NCBI RefSeq assembly: GCF_011250645.1
Contig: NZ_JAANNO010000003.1
Coordinates: forward strand, 248,001-312,000
Length of the DNA: 64,000 nt
Direction of reading: 5' to 3'
DNA from: Motilibacter aurantiacus
Lineage (GTDB): Bacteria > Actinomycetota > Actinomycetes > Motilibacterales > Motilibacteraceae
The translations under genes were made by a program, and so were the position numbers. Shown in pieces: positions 50,494 through 62,310 of this stretch (position 1 is its first letter; every line of letters begins with the position of its first letter). The notes below the pieces were generated by a model, which did not search any database, had not been told where the DNA came from, and worked only from the letters and a program-made list of their open reading frames with translations.

Positions 50494-51587
50494 GGCGCCT
50501 CGACCCCGACCGTGGCCGGCTGCCGCCGGGGCGAGGCCTGGCGCTGCAGCGGCAGCAGCCACGGCGCGGCCTCGGCGGCGTACTCCGGGTCGGTGTGCGT
50601 CTGCTCGCGGCGGTCCCAGCGGCGCCGGCGGAAGCCGGGGGCGACCATGCCGATGACCGTGCTGGGCAGCATGTGCCGCAGCGGCACGATGCCGGCGAGC
50701 ACCAGCTGGGTGTGGAGCAGGGCCGCGTCCCGCCGGCGGCCGGCCCGGACCTGCTGGCGCAGCATCCACTGCAGCAGGTGCTGCTCGTCGATCTCGACCT
50801 GCGCGCCCTCGGCACGGCCGAGCGCGCGCAGCTTCGGACGGAGCACCTCCAGCTCGGCGAGGAGCCGGAGCCGGTCGTGGGACATGCCCTCGGAGTGGTC
50901 GACGTAGGTCACCAGCGGCGCGTCGACCACCGCGATCGGGGCGGCCAGCGCCAGCCGGACCCACATGTGCCAGTCGGCGAAGATGGAGAGCTCCTCGTCG
51001 AAGCCTCCGAGGTCGAGGACGAGCCGGCGGTCCGCGAGCACGCCGCTCCCGCCGCCGGTCACGTGGTTGCGGCGCAGCAGCGTCCGCCCCAGGTCGGGGG
51101 CCGCCGACGGGCAGAACTGCGTGTAGAGGATGCGGAAGCTCCCGTCGACGATGACCGCGCCCCCGTTGCACCACCGGGCACCGGGCGTGCGCTGGACCGC
51201 GTCGAGCTGCAGCTTGAGCTTGGTCGGCGACCACACGTCGTCGTCGTCCATCCAGGCGACCCAGCGCCCGCGGGCGAGCTGGGTGCCCGCGTTGCGGGCG
51301 CGGGACACCCCCGAGCCGCGCGGGCGCCGCAGCACCCGCAGCCGTGGGTCCTCGACCGCCGCGAGCACCCGGGCGGTGTCGTCGGTCGAGCCGTCGTCGA
51401 CGACCACGACCTCGAGCGACTGCGGGACGTCGAGCACCTGGCCGAGCGCTGCGCCGAGCGCCCGCGGAAGGATGGAGGCACGGTTGCGGGTGGGGATGAC
51501 CACGCTGACCAGCGGCTCCGGCCCCGCGGTGCCGTCCCGCGGCGTGGCCGGCAGGGTCACGGTCCGTGCGTCGTGCCCGTCGCTCAT
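50490..51587 (-). CDS. Family 2 glycosyltransferase
   Basis: A 365-residue GT2 and the first gene of the minus-strand operon. Motifs are VSVVIPTRNRASILPRALGA, VVVDDGSTDDTARVLA, the metal site WVAWMDDDDVWSPTKLKLQL, and FADWHMWVRLAL in the acceptor region. ATG 51587 begins MSDGHDARTVTLPATPRDGT. A 216-bp spacer separates it from rpiB and probably holds the operon promoter; a TAGCCT on the minus strand near 51660 could be a -10 box, without a convincing -35. Confidence 0.9.
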   Translation of the reverse strand: MSDGHDARTVTLPATPRDGTAGPEPLVSVVIPTRNRASILPRALGAALGQVLDVPQSLEVVVVDDGSTDDTARVLAAVEDPRLRVLRRPRGSGVSRARNAGTQLARGRWVAWMDDDDVWSPTKLKLQLDAVQRTPGARWCNGGAVIVDGSFRILYTQFCPSAAPDLGRTLLRRNHVTGGGSGVLADRRLVLDLGGFDEELSIFADWHMWVRLALAAPIAVVDAPLVTYVDHSEGMSHDRLRLLAELEVLRPKLRALGRAEGAQVEIDEQHLLQWMLRQQVRAGRRRDAALLHTQLVLAGIVPLRHMLPSTVIGMVAPGFRRRRWDRREQTHTDPEYAAEAAPWLLPLQRQASPRRQPATVGVEAP

Positions 51588-51784
51588 GCGTCCCGTCCGC
51601 TCGTCGACGACGTGCCGCCCGGTCTCTCAGGCGGCTCTCAGGCAGTGCGTTCGAGCAGGCTAGGACGCGGACCGGGCCCGGTGTGGGCGAACGTTCGGAA
51701 CGGAGTGCCAGTTTTCGAGCGAGCAGGCAGGAAGTGCGCGCGACGGTCGCGAACCGTGTCGAGACAGCAGCAGATCGTGAGAAC

Positions 51785-51799
51785 GGTGCCTAATGCACC
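51785..51799 (-). terminator. Small hairpin after rpiB
   Basis: GGTGC-CTAAT-GCACC ends 4 bp from the rpiB stop. On the minus strand it is followed by GTTCT; on the plus strand by TTTCTT. It is a weak 5-bp stem but placed where a terminator is expected. Confidence 0.45.
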
Positions 51800-51803
51800 T
51801 TTC

Positions 51804-52271
51804 TTACGCTGGCAGCGGCGGGAGGCCCTCGCCCTGCTCGTAGGCGCTGATCATCGCGATGCGGCGGGCGTGCCGACCGCCCTCGAACCCGGTCGCGAGG
51901 AAGACCTCCACGAGCCGGATCGCCTCCTGCTCGGTGGTCTTGCGGCCGGCCAGGGAGATGACGTTCGCGTCGTTGTGCCGCCGGGCGAGCGAGGCCGTGT
52001 CCTCGTCCCAGGCCAGGGCGGCGCGCACGCCCTGCACCTTGTTGGCGGCGATCTGCTCGCCGTTGCCGCTGCCGCCCAGCACGACGCCCAGGCTCCCGGG
52101 CTCCTCCACCACGGCCTCGGCCGCCCGCATGACGAACGGCGGGTAGTCGTCCTGCGGGTCGTAGGTGAGGGGGCCGTGGTCCACGACGTCGTGGCCCTGC
52201 TCGCGCAGCCAAGCGGCGATGGCCGCCTTGCGCTCGTAGCCGGCGTGGTCGCTGCCGAGATGCACGCGCAT
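51804..52271 (-). CDS. rpiB: Ribose-5-phosphate isomerase B
   Basis: A 155-residue RpiB/LacAB-family isomerase that interconverts ribulose 5-phosphate and ribose 5-phosphate. MRVHLGSDHAGYERK is the substrate-binding start, and GGSGNGEQIAANKVQGVRAA carries the actinobacterial-type catalytic Glu in place of the Cys seen in E. coli RpiB. RRHNDANVISLAGR holds phosphate-binding residues. I prefer ATG 52271 to the upstream TTG 52283 because it gives the family N-terminus. It lies 19 bp downstream of the Rv2466c-like gene, as in M. tuberculosis. Confidence 0.95.
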   Translation of the reverse strand: MRVHLGSDHAGYERKAAIAAWLREQGHDVVDHGPLTYDPQDDYPPFVMRAAEAVVEEPGSLGVVLGGSGNGEQIAANKVQGVRAALAWDEDTASLARRHNDANVISLAGRKTTEQEAIRLVEVFLATGFEGGRHARRIAMISAYEQGEGLPPLPA

Positions 52272-52290
52272 GGCCGTAGTCAACCAGCCC

Positions 52291-52926
52291 TCAGCCGAAC
52301 TGTGGCTCCCGGGTGCGCGTGCGCTTGAGCTCGAAGAAGCCGTCGGTCCCCGCGACGAGCAGGACGCCGTCCCAGAGCCGGCCCGCGGCCTCGCCCTTCG
52401 GCGCCGGGGAGACGACGGGGCCGAAGAACGCGACGCCGTCGACGCTGATCACGGGCGTGCCGACCTCCATGCCCACCTGGTCCATGCCGGCGTGGTGGCT
52501 GGCCTTCAGCGCCTCGTCGTACTCGGTGGACTCGGCGGCGGCCGCGAGCCCGGCCGGCAGGCCGGCCTCCTCCAGCGCCTCCGCGACGACTGCTGCCAGC
52601 GCGTCGGCCTCGTTGCCGCGCCCCTCGTCGTGGATACGGCGGCCGAGCGCCTCGTACAACGGCAGGACGACCTCCTGGCCCGCCGTCTGCCGGGCCGCGA
52701 TCACCACGCGCACCGGGCCCCAGGCGCGCTTCATCAGGTCGACGTACTCCTCGGGGAGCTCACGGCCGTCGTTGAGGTACGCCAGCGACATCACGTTCCA
52801 CTGGACCCGGACGTCCCGGACCTGCTCCACCTCGCGCATCCACCGCGACGTCATCCACGCCCACGGGCAGAGCGGGTCGAACCAGAAGCCGGCGGTCGCG
52901 GTCGAGGGCTGGGCGGACGGAGCCAC
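52291..52926 (-). CDS. DsbA-fold mycothiol-dependent reductase-like protein (Rv2466c type)
   Basis: A 211-residue thioredoxin-fold protein of the DsbA/FrnE group. The active site is [14 protein letters not shown] (CPWAW), as in Rv2466c, which uses mycothiol and can reduce nitro compounds. [18 protein letters not shown] is the cis-proline region. GTG 52926 has AAAGGA about 9 nt upstream. It is divergent from pepN by 82 bp and precedes rpiB, the same trio as Rv2465c-Rv2466c-Rv2467. Only one cysteine is visible in the active site. Confidence 0.87.
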   Translation of the reverse strand: MAPSAQPSTATAGFWFDPLCPWAWMTSRWMREVEQVRDVRVQWNVMSLAYLNDGRELPEEYVDLMKRAWGPVRVVIAARQTAGQEVVLPLYEALGRRIHDEGRGNEADALAAVVAEALEEAGLPAGLAAAAESTEYDEALKASHHAGMDQVGMEVGTPVISVDGVAFFGPVVSPAPKGEAAGRLWDGVLLVAGTDGFFELKRTRTREPQFG

Positions 52927-53008
52927 GGCAGAGATCCTTTCGACGTTTGCGGCGACAACGGAGCAGCGGGCGGAACTATGCCCCGGGCCGCGTGCGAGGA
53001 TTCCGCCC

Positions 53009-55558
<2,550 letters not shown>

Positions 55559-55748
55559 GCGGGCGCGGCCCGGTCGAGGCCGTCCCCGGCACGGGGCCGC
55601 TGCCGGGCTGCTGTCGCCTCCGGGAACGCCGGCCCCGGCATCCTCGTCCTCGAGCTGAGCGACGAGGCGCCTGCGTGCCGGCGCCCTTCGCCCCATCCTC
55701 CTCGCCCAGCGAGGAAGGGCCCGTGGCGAGGCGCCCGGCTGTGCTGCC

Positions 55749-55781
55749 GGCGGGCCGGGCGATGGGCTCGCCCGGCCCGCC
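55749..55781. terminator. Strong bidirectional hairpin between pepN and the DUF4394 gene
   Basis: A perfect 13-bp stem (55749-55761 with 55769-55781) and a 7-nt loop end 5 bp before the DUF4394 stop, and about 190 bp after pepN. The 55559-55748 stretch shows no gene. Confidence 0.75.
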
Positions 55782-55786
55782 GCGGG

Positions 55787-56635
55787 TCAGCGCGGTGCCG
55801 CCGCGATGTCCAGGACCGCGGCGGTGCCGCCGATGCGCTCGGTGCTCGCCGGGTTGATCGCGCCGGTGGCCAGGTCGACCACGGAGAGCGACGTGGAGCC
55901 GCGGTAGCGCAGGGCGACCAGGGCGACGTTGGTCGTCCCGCTCGTGAAGATGTCGAAGCCGGACTGCGCCCAGAACGGCGCCCCGAGAGCACCTCCGACG
56001 GCGTTGAGGACGCCGTCGTTCGGCGGGGCCTGGGTGTGCAGCGTGTCCGTGGCGCTGTCGAGGTCGTACAGCGTGGTGCCGGTGGCCGGGTCGGTGTCGC
56101 TGTTGGTGTAGGCCGCCGCGATCACCCGCGGGGCGCCCGCCCCCGTTGCGTAGCGCAGCGGGGTGTCGACGGTGGTGGCCCCCGTCGACACGTCGACGCG
56201 GAGGTTCTGGCCGCTGTCGCTGACGATGCGCAGCCGGTCGGCGGCGGGGTTGAAGTCGATGTCGACGTTCTCCCCCGTCGGGCGCACGGGCGCGCCTGCC
56301 GAGGTCCGCAGCGCGACGCTGGACAGCGTGCGCCCCGTGTCGGGGTCCAGGCGGACGACGCGCGCCGCCTCCGCGGAGCCGGCGACGAGGGCGTAGAGGC
56401 CACGGTCCGCCGGCCGGTAGTCGATCCCGAGCACGGTCTCACCGCTGAGGCCGGCGATCTTGACGCTGTCGAGCAGGGTCCCGGGCTCGTCCGCGAGGAA
56501 GGTCACCAGACGGTTGTTGTTCGTGAGCCCGGTGACCTCGATGCCCTCGTGCGCGGCGGAGGCGGGGTGGACGGCCAGTGCGAGGCTCGCCACGACGGTC
56601 CCGACGGCGACGGTGGCACGCGTCCTGTTCGGCAT
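55787..56635 (-). CDS. Secreted DUF4394 protein
   Basis: A 282-residue exported protein with a clear signal peptide (ATVAVGTVVASLALAVHPASA). The rest matches DUF4394: LTNNNRLVTFLADEPGTLLD, VLGIDYRPADRGLYALV, PTGENVDIDFNPAADRLRIV and VVDLATGAINPASTERIG. The family forms a beta-propeller-like fold of unknown function, found in secreted or cell-surface proteins. Monocistronic, with hairpins on the downstream side and a 251-bp spacer upstream. Confidence 0.85.
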   Translation of the reverse strand: MPNRTRATVAVGTVVASLALAVHPASAAHEGIEVTGLTNNNRLVTFLADEPGTLLDSVKIAGLSGETVLGIDYRPADRGLYALVAGSAEAARVVRLDPDTGRTLSSVALRTSAGAPVRPTGENVDIDFNPAADRLRIVSDSGQNLRVDVSTGATTVDTPLRYATGAGAPRVIAAAYTNSDTDPATGTTLYDLDSATDTLHTQAPPNDGVLNAVGGALGAPFWAQSGFDIFTSGTTNVALVALRYRGSTSLSVVDLATGAINPASTERIGGTAAVLDIAAAPR

Positions 56636-56833
56636 AGCGCTGCTCCTACGGGTAGGGCCGTCCGGGTGACGGCCACGCGGAGGATTCGCAGCGGCGTAGG
56701 GCGACGGTTGGGTCGGACGAAGCAGCGAACAGCGAAGAGTGCTTCAGACGATGGCTTGGGGTAACGATGCGGCCCCGAGCCAGGCTCACGGGCCGGGCAG
56801 CGACGGGCCGTGGGCGGCGGGCACCGGTGCCGG

Positions 56834-56873
56834 GGCTGCACCGGCCACGCCCTCGGCGTGGGCCGGTGCAGCC
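56834..56873. terminator. Long hairpin downstream of the small membrane protein gene
   Basis: An 18-bp stem with one bulged G (left arm from GGCTGCACCGGCC at 56834, right arm ending at 56873) and the loop CTC. It lies 13 bp past the small gene's stop and can end that transcript. The rest of 56636-56886 is the upstream region of the DUF4394 gene. Confidence 0.7.
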
Positions 56874-56886
56874 GGAGGTCAGCTGC

Positions 56887-57159
56887 TCAGCGGTGCTTGG
56901 CCCGCGAGCGGGACGGCTTGCGCGTGGTGCCGGGGGCGAAGGTCAGCACCCAGACGACCAGGTAGATCGCCAACGGGATGCCGATGAAGACGCCGATCAC
57001 CTCGAGCGTCTCCATGCGCGGGCCCGGGTCGTCGCCGTCGCTGCGCTCGAGCGCGTGCGCCGGCCCGGCCGGGACGAGGAGGAGAGTCAGCAGCAGCGAC
57101 GCGAGCGCTGCCGCCGCGGGGGTCCGGCGCCACCACGAGCGAGGGTTCGAGCTGGTCAC
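56887..57159 (-). CDS. Small secreted/membrane protein of unknown function
   Basis: A 90-residue protein: a signal-like N-terminus (TPAAAALASLLLTLLLVPAG, cleavage after AHA), a short acidic stretch (SDGDDPGPRMETLEV), one membrane helix (IGVFIGIPLAIYLVVWVLTF) and a basic tail (GTTRKPSRSRAKHR). This layout is common in actinobacterial small type I membrane proteins. GTG 57159 starts it, 28 bp after the malQ stop, so it may be co-transcribed with malQ. No family is recognised. Confidence 0.7.
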   Translation of the reverse strand: MTSSNPRSWWRRTPAAAALASLLLTLLLVPAGPAHALERSDGDDPGPRMETLEVIGVFIGIPLAIYLVVWVLTFAPGTTRKPSRSRAKHR

Positions 57160-57187
57160 GGACCGTACGGTACCGGCCCGGGCCGGG

Positions 57188-59332
57188 TCAGCCACGAGGC
57201 GCCACCCCCTCGGCGACGACCCGGGCCAGCGACTCCGCCCGCGGGTTGCCAGGGATGTCGTCGAGCAGGACCGGCCGCCCGTCCCCGTCGCACATCGGCA
57301 GCTTCCAGTTCGGGTACTCGCGGTAGGTCCCCGGCTGGTTGATCGCGCGGCGGTCGCCCACCGCGTCGGGCAGCGCGACTCCCACCAGCCGCGCGGGGGT
57401 GCTGACGACGAACTTGTGCAGCGCCTCGACGACGGACTGCTCATCGTCGCGCGCGGACTCGGCGAGCAGCCCGCGCCGGACCAAGTCGTCGAGCCAGCTG
57501 CGCTGCTCGGCCTCGTCGGACCGGCGCTCCTCCTCGACGCTACGGGTGAGCAGCCCGAGCTCGGAGCGGATGCGGATGTGCTCGCCGGCGAGGTAGCCCG
57601 CGGTCGGCGGCAGGTCGTGGGTGGTGACCGAGGCCAGGGACAGCTCGCGCCACTGCTCCGGGCGCAGCGGCACCCCCGCGTCCCAGTCGCGCTCGAACCA
57701 CAGGATCGAGGTGCCGAGGACGCCGCGCTCCTTGAGGAAGTCGCGCACCCCGGGCTCGACGGTCCCGAGGTCCTCGCCGACGACGACGGCGCCGGAGCGC
57801 TGCGCCTCGAGGGCGAGGATGCCGACGAGCGCCTCCGGGTCGTAGCGGACGTACGCCCCCTCCGTCGGGGCCTGCCCCTGCGGGACCCACCAGAGGCGGA
57901 AGAGGCCGAGGATGTGGTCCACGCGGATGCCGCCCGCGTGCCGCAGCACCGTCCGGAGCATCGCTCGGTAGGGGGCGTACCCGGTCTCGGCGAGCCGGTC
58001 CGGGCGCCACGGCGGCTGCGACCAGTCCTGGCCCTGCTGGTTGTACGCGTCCGGCGGCGCGCCGACGGTGACGCCGAGCGCGAGCACGGACTGCAGCGCC
58101 CAGGCGTCGGCGCTCGACGGGTGCACGCCGACCGCGAGGTCGTGCATGATCCCGAGCGGCATCCCCGAGGAGCAGGCCTCCCCCTGCGCGGCCGCGAGCT
58201 GCTCGTCGAGCAGCCACTGCAGCCAGCAGTAGTAGTCGACCCGGCGGGCGAGCTTGTCCCGCACCTCGGCCACGCCCGGCGACGCGGGGTCGCGCAGCTC
58301 CTCCGGCCAGTCCTGCCACGGGGCGCGCTGCTCCTCGGAGATCGCGCACCAGGTGGCGAAGTCGACCAGCCCCTCGCCCTCCTGGGCGAGGAAGGCCTGG
58401 TACGCCGCCTCCCGCTCAGCACTCCGCTCGACGCCGTGCAGCGCGCTGAGCGCCTCGCTCTTGGCCGCCCACGTGGCGTCCCGGTCGATCGGGTCGGGCG
58501 AGGTGTTGGCCTGCTGCTGCTCCGACGCGAGCCGCCGGACGAGCTCCTGCACCGGCTGTGGCGCGGCGGCGAGCTCGGGGACGTCCTCGACGCGCAGGTA
58601 GACGGGGTTGAAGAAGCGCCGGGTCGCCGGGAGGTACGGCGAGGGCTCCATCGGCGCGAAGGGCTCGGCGGCGTGCAGCGGGTTCACGAGCACGAACCCG
58701 GCGCCGAGCCCGCCGCTCCACGACGCGAGCGCGCGCAGGTCGCCGAGGTCCCCGAGCCCCCACGAGGCCCGCGACCGGGTGGCGTACAGCTGGGACGTGA
58801 AGCCCCACGCGCGGCTCCGGCCGAGCGAGGGCGGCTCCCCGACGTACGCGGGGACGACGATGAGTGGGGCGGTGCCGGCGGCGGCGCCCGACGCCTGCAG
58901 CTCGTGGTAGCCCAGCGGCAGGTCCTCCGGCACCTCGAACGTGGCCTCGCCGACGAGCCCCCCGTCGACCTCGTGCGGGTCGACCCACACGTCGAGCTGG
59001 CGCAGCTCGCGCGTGCCGCCGTCCTCGAGCCGCACCGAGAGCGCCACGGGCTCGCCGTGGGCGACGTGGACCGGCACGCGGGCGGCGCGCCCGGAGCGGA
59101 CGACGACGCAGGGCGGCAGCACCCGCCGCCAGGGGCGCAGCCGCAGCTCCTGCAGGGCGGCCTTCGCCGCCTCGGGCGTCGAGGCGTCGATCCCCAGCGC
59201 GCCGAGCACGGCGCGCAGGGTCTCGACGGACGCGGGCTGCGGGTTGCCCTGCCAGTCGTGGAACTCGACCGAGACCGAGCAGGCCTCGGCGAGCTCGCGC
59301 AGGACGGGGTCGAGCTGTGGGGTGGCGGTCAC
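57188..59332 (-). CDS. malQ: 4-alpha-glucanotransferase
   Basis: A 714-residue GH77 amylomaltase that moves glucan segments between maltodextrins. The nucleophile Asp lies in GGIRVDHILGLFRLWWVP (about 471), the acid/base Glu in VVGEDLGTVEPGVR (about 519) and the third acid in TTHDLPPTAGY (about 571). Residues 1 to about 165 form the extra N-terminal beta domain of the long actinobacterial MalQ type. GTG 59332 has AAGGA upstream and gives MTATPQLDPVLRELAEACSV. Together with the GH13 enzyme at 5654 it points to alpha-glucan metabolism, though the two are not linked. Confidence 0.95.
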   Translation of the reverse strand: MTATPQLDPVLRELAEACSVSVEFHDWQGNPQPASVETLRAVLGALGIDASTPEAAKAALQELRLRPWRRVLPPCVVVRSGRAARVPVHVAHGEPVALSVRLEDGGTRELRQLDVWVDPHEVDGGLVGEATFEVPEDLPLGYHELQASGAAAGTAPLIVVPAYVGEPPSLGRSRAWGFTSQLYATRSRASWGLGDLGDLRALASWSGGLGAGFVLVNPLHAAEPFAPMEPSPYLPATRRFFNPVYLRVEDVPELAAAPQPVQELVRRLASEQQQANTSPDPIDRDATWAAKSEALSALHGVERSAEREAAYQAFLAQEGEGLVDFATWCAISEEQRAPWQDWPEELRDPASPGVAEVRDKLARRVDYYCWLQWLLDEQLAAAQGEACSSGMPLGIMHDLAVGVHPSSADAWALQSVLALGVTVGAPPDAYNQQGQDWSQPPWRPDRLAETGYAPYRAMLRTVLRHAGGIRVDHILGLFRLWWVPQGQAPTEGAYVRYDPEALVGILALEAQRSGAVVVGEDLGTVEPGVRDFLKERGVLGTSILWFERDWDAGVPLRPEQWRELSLASVTTHDLPPTAGYLAGEHIRIRSELGLLTRSVEEERRSDEAEQRSWLDDLVRRGLLAESARDDEQSVVEALHKFVVSTPARLVGVALPDAVGDRRAINQPGTYREYPNWKLPMCDGDGRPVLLDDIPGNPRAESLARVVAEGVAPRG

Positions 59333-59406
59333 CGATGTCCTTCGGGCACGGAGGGGGGCGTCAGGGACCTCACTCCCCCTTCGCGGCGCGGGCAATCCCG
59401 CCCGGC

Positions 59407-59913
59407 TCAGCCGGCCTGTGCCGGGAGGAGCAGGTAGGGCTCCCACGCCGGGTCCCGCCGGGCCCAGCCGACGAGGAGCGCGACCGTGGCCGGCGGCTCG
59501 GCCGGCTTGGCGGGCAGCGCCCAGCCCAGCTCCGCCAACAGATGGCTGCCCTTCTTGTGATTGCACCGACAGCAGGCCGCCACGACGTTGGACCAGGCGT
59601 GCTGGCCGCCGCGCGAGCGGGGGACCACGTGGTCGACGGTGTCCGCCCGCCGCGCGCAGTACGCACAGCGGTGCGCGTCGCGCTCGAGGACGGCGCGACG
59701 GGTGAGCGGCACGCCCTTGCGGTACGGCACGCGGACGTAGTGGCTCAGCCGGACCACCGACGGGATGTCGACGGCCTGCCGCTCCGAGTGCAGCATCCCG
59801 TCCGAGCGCTCGACGACGACGGCCTTCTCCGCGAGCACCAGGACGACCGCCCGCCGCATCGGCACGACGCAGAGCGGCTCGTAGGTCGCGTTCAACACCA
59901 GGGCATGGGCCAC
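59407..59913 (-). CDS. HNH endonuclease
   Basis: A 168-residue protein of the small actinobacterial HNH family. The N-terminal part HALVLNATYEPLCVVPMRRA is followed by the nuclease core: CAYCARRADTVDHVVPRSRG with a second zinc pair in ACCRCNHKKG. The McrA-like H-N-H residues are in place. It probably acts on DNA, but members of this group are chromosomal housekeeping genes without a linked restriction partner. GTG 59913 has GGAGG 6 nt upstream; the frame upstream to 60132 is not conserved-looking. It is divergent from the prolyl oligopeptidase gene. Confidence 0.9.
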   Translation of the reverse strand: MAHALVLNATYEPLCVVPMRRAVVLVLAEKAVVVERSDGMLHSERQAVDIPSVVRLSHYVRVPYRKGVPLTRRAVLERDAHRCAYCARRADTVDHVVPRSRGGQHAWSNVVAACCRCNHKKGSHLLAELGWALPAKPAEPPATVALLVGWARRDPAWEPYLLLPAQAG

Positions 59914-60130
59914 GGAAGCCTCCACCGTCGCACGACGCGTGGCTCGCGTCGGCCTGAGGCCAGTGTGGACGCCAGCACGCCGGACGGCCAACACATTCGG
60001 GGACGGACACCACACGTTCACGGAACGATCACCGAGCGTGCCGTGCAGGGGGCAGAGCGTCGCAGCCGACGCGTCACGGCGGGGGCCAGGGCCGTGCGCC
60101 GGCCGGCACGCCGCTGCGTAGGGTTCGACC

Positions 60131-62227
60131 ATGGACCGCCCCGGCTACCCCTCGGCCCGCCGTCTCGACCTCGTGGAGCAGCTTCCCGCGGGGCATCCCA
60201 CCCATGCGGTCGCCGACCCGTACCGGTGGCTGGAGGACGCCGCCGCCCCCGAGGTGGAGAGCTGGTCGACCGCCCAGGACGAGCTCTGCCGCGGGCACCT
60301 CGACGGCCTGCCGGGCCGCGACGGCATCCGCGAGCGGCTGCTCACCCTGCTCGGCTCGGGCTCGATCGGCACGCCGACGCTGCGCCGGGAGCGCCGGTTC
60401 TTCATGCGGCGCGGGCCCGAGCAGGAGCACGCCGTGCTGCTCGTCACCGAGCCCGACGGCACCGAGCGTGTCCTGCTCGACCCGATGCAGGTCGACCCCT
60501 CGGGCACCACGACGCTGGACTCCTGGCAGCCGAGCAAGGACGGCGCGCTGCTCGCATACCAGCTGTCCGAGGGCGGCACCGAGGAGTCGGTGCTGCGGGT
60601 GATCGACGTCGCGACCGGCGAGCTGGTCGACGGCCCGATCGACCGGGCGCGCTACTCCCCCGTGGCCTGGCTGCCGGGCAACGAGGCCTACTACTACGTC
60701 CGCCGCGTCGACCCCGAGCTGCTGCCGGAGGACGAGCGCCAGTACCACCGCCGGGTCTGGCTGCACCGGGTCGGGACGGACCCCGCGGAGGACGTCGAGA
60801 TCTTCGGCGCCGGCCGCGAGATCACCAACTACTACGGCGTGCAGGTCTCGATGGACGGGCGTTGGCTCGTCGTCAGCGCGGCGGCGGGCACGGCCCCGCG
60901 CAACGACCTCTGGATCGCCGACATCTCGACGTCCGCGCCGGAGGCCCCGCAGCTGCGGGTCGTCCAGGAGGGCGTCGACGCCCAGGCCTGGGTCCAGGTG
61001 GGACGGGACGGGCGGGCGTACATCTCCACCGACCGTGACGCTCCGCGCGGCCGGCTCTGCGTCGCCGACCCCGAGGACCTGGCGTACGGGTCCTGGCGCG
61101 ACCTCGTGCCCGAGGACCCGGAGGCGGTGCTCGACGCGCATGCGGTGCTCGACGGGCCCGAGCTCGGCGACCGCCCGGTGCTGCTCTGCTCCTGGACCCG
61201 CCACGCAGTCTCGGAGGTCACCGTCCACGACCTGCGCACGGGCGAGCGCACCGGCGAGATGCAGCTGCCCGGGCTCGGCTCCGTCGGCGGCTTCTCGGTG
61301 CGCCACGAGGGCGGGCACGAAGCGTGGTTCGGGTATACGGACCACGTCACCCCGCACTCGATCTTCCACTACGACGCCCGCACCGGCGAGGTCTCGCTGT
61401 CCGCCTCGCCGCCCGGCTCGGTCACCGTGCCCGAGGTGTCCGTGCAGCACGTGGCGTACGAGTCCAAGGACGGCACCACCGTCCGGATGTTCGTCATCGC
61501 GCGGACGGCCACGCCGGACCGGCCGCGCCCGTGCGTGCTGAGCGGCTACGGCGGCTTCGGCATCGCGCTCACCCCCGGGTACTCCGCGAGCTACCTGCAG
61601 TGGGTCGAGGCCGGCGGGGTCTACGCGGTGGCCTGCCTGCGCGGCGGCTCCGAGGAGGGCGAGGAGTGGCACCGGGCGGGCATGCTCGGGGCCAAGCAGA
61701 ACGTCTTCGACGACTTCCACGGCGCGGCGGAGAGGCTCATCGCCGACGGCTGGACCACGCCGCAGCAGCTCGGCATCAGCGGAGGGTCGAACGGCGGGCT
61801 GCTCGTCGGGGCGGCCCTGACGCAGCGCCCCGAGCTCTTCAACGCCGTCGTCTGCTCGGCCCCGCTGCTGGACATGGTGCGCTACGAGAAGTTCGGCCTC
61901 GGCGCGACCTGGAACGAGGAGTACGGCCGCGCCGACGACCCCGAGGAGCTGGGGTGGCTGCTGGCGTACTCGCCCTACCATCACGTGCGCGAGGGGGTGG
62001 ACTACCCCGCGACCCTCTTCACCATCTTCGACGGCGACACCCGGGTCGACACGTTCCACGCGCGCAAGATGGCGGCCGCCCTGCAGCACTCGACCACCGG
62101 CGACCGGCCGATCCTCGTGCGGCGGGAGAAGGGCGTCGGCCACGGCGCACGCGCGCTGTCCAAGTCGGTCGAGCTGGGCGTCGACACCACGGCCTTCCTC
62201 GCCCACTGGACCGGGCTGGCGCTCTGA
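60131..62227 (+). CDS. Prolyl oligopeptidase family serine peptidase (S9A)
   Basis: A 698-residue S9A peptidase that cuts after proline in short peptides. An N-terminal segment (DPYRWLEDAAAPEV) and a seven-bladed propeller (about 70-420) gate a C-terminal alpha/beta-hydrolase. The triad is Ser553 in SGGSNGGLL, Asp636 in DGDTRVDTFHARKM and His671 in GVGHGAR. Length and layout match EC 3.4.21.26 enzymes. No signal peptide is seen, so it is probably cytoplasmic, next in function to PepN. ATG 60131. Confidence 0.94.
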   Translation: MDRPGYPSARRLDLVEQLPAGHPTHAVADPYRWLEDAAAPEVESWSTAQDELCRGHLDGLPGRDGIRERLLTLLGSGSIGTPTLRRERRFFMRRGPEQEHAVLLVTEPDGTERVLLDPMQVDPSGTTTLDSWQPSKDGALLAYQLSEGGTEESVLRVIDVATGELVDGPIDRARYSPVAWLPGNEAYYYVRRVDPELLPEDERQYHRRVWLHRVGTDPAEDVEIFGAGREITNYYGVQVSMDGRWLVVSAAAGTAPRNDLWIADISTSAPEAPQLRVVQEGVDAQAWVQVGRDGRAYISTDRDAPRGRLCVADPEDLAYGSWRDLVPEDPEAVLDAHAVLDGPELGDRPVLLCSWTRHAVSEVTVHDLRTGERTGEMQLPGLGSVGGFSVRHEGGHEAWFGYTDHVTPHSIFHYDARTGEVSLSASPPGSVTVPEVSVQHVAYESKDGTTVRMFVIARTATPDRPRPCVLSGYGGFGIALTPGYSASYLQWVEAGGVYAVACLRGGSEEGEEWHRAGMLGAKQNVFDDFHGAAERLIADGWTTPQQLGISGGSNGGLLVGAALTQRPELFNAVVCSAPLLDMVRYEKFGLGATWNEEYGRADDPEELGWLLAYSPYHHVREGVDYPATLFTIFDGDTRVDTFHARKMAAALQHSTTGDRPILVRREKGVGHGARALSKSVELGVDTTAFLAHWTGLAL

Positions 62228-62310
62228 GGACACCCGCCCCGCGGTAGTCGGCACGGCCCGCTCCTGCGGGTACGGTCGGGAGGACCCCGATCGGACTCCC
62301 GAGGAGGACT

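Noticed and set aside
37802-51587. The glycan locus as a prophage or integrative element
   Set aside because: No integrase, transposase, phage gene or repeated attachment sequence is visible at either end; tRNA genes lie nearby but no duplicated tRNA 3' end was found in the window.
51688-51697. CGAACGTTCG palindrome in the spacer before the glycan operon as an SOS (LexA) box
   Set aside because: Actinobacterial LexA boxes have half-sites separated by four bases. Here the halves touch, so the match is to the half-site only.
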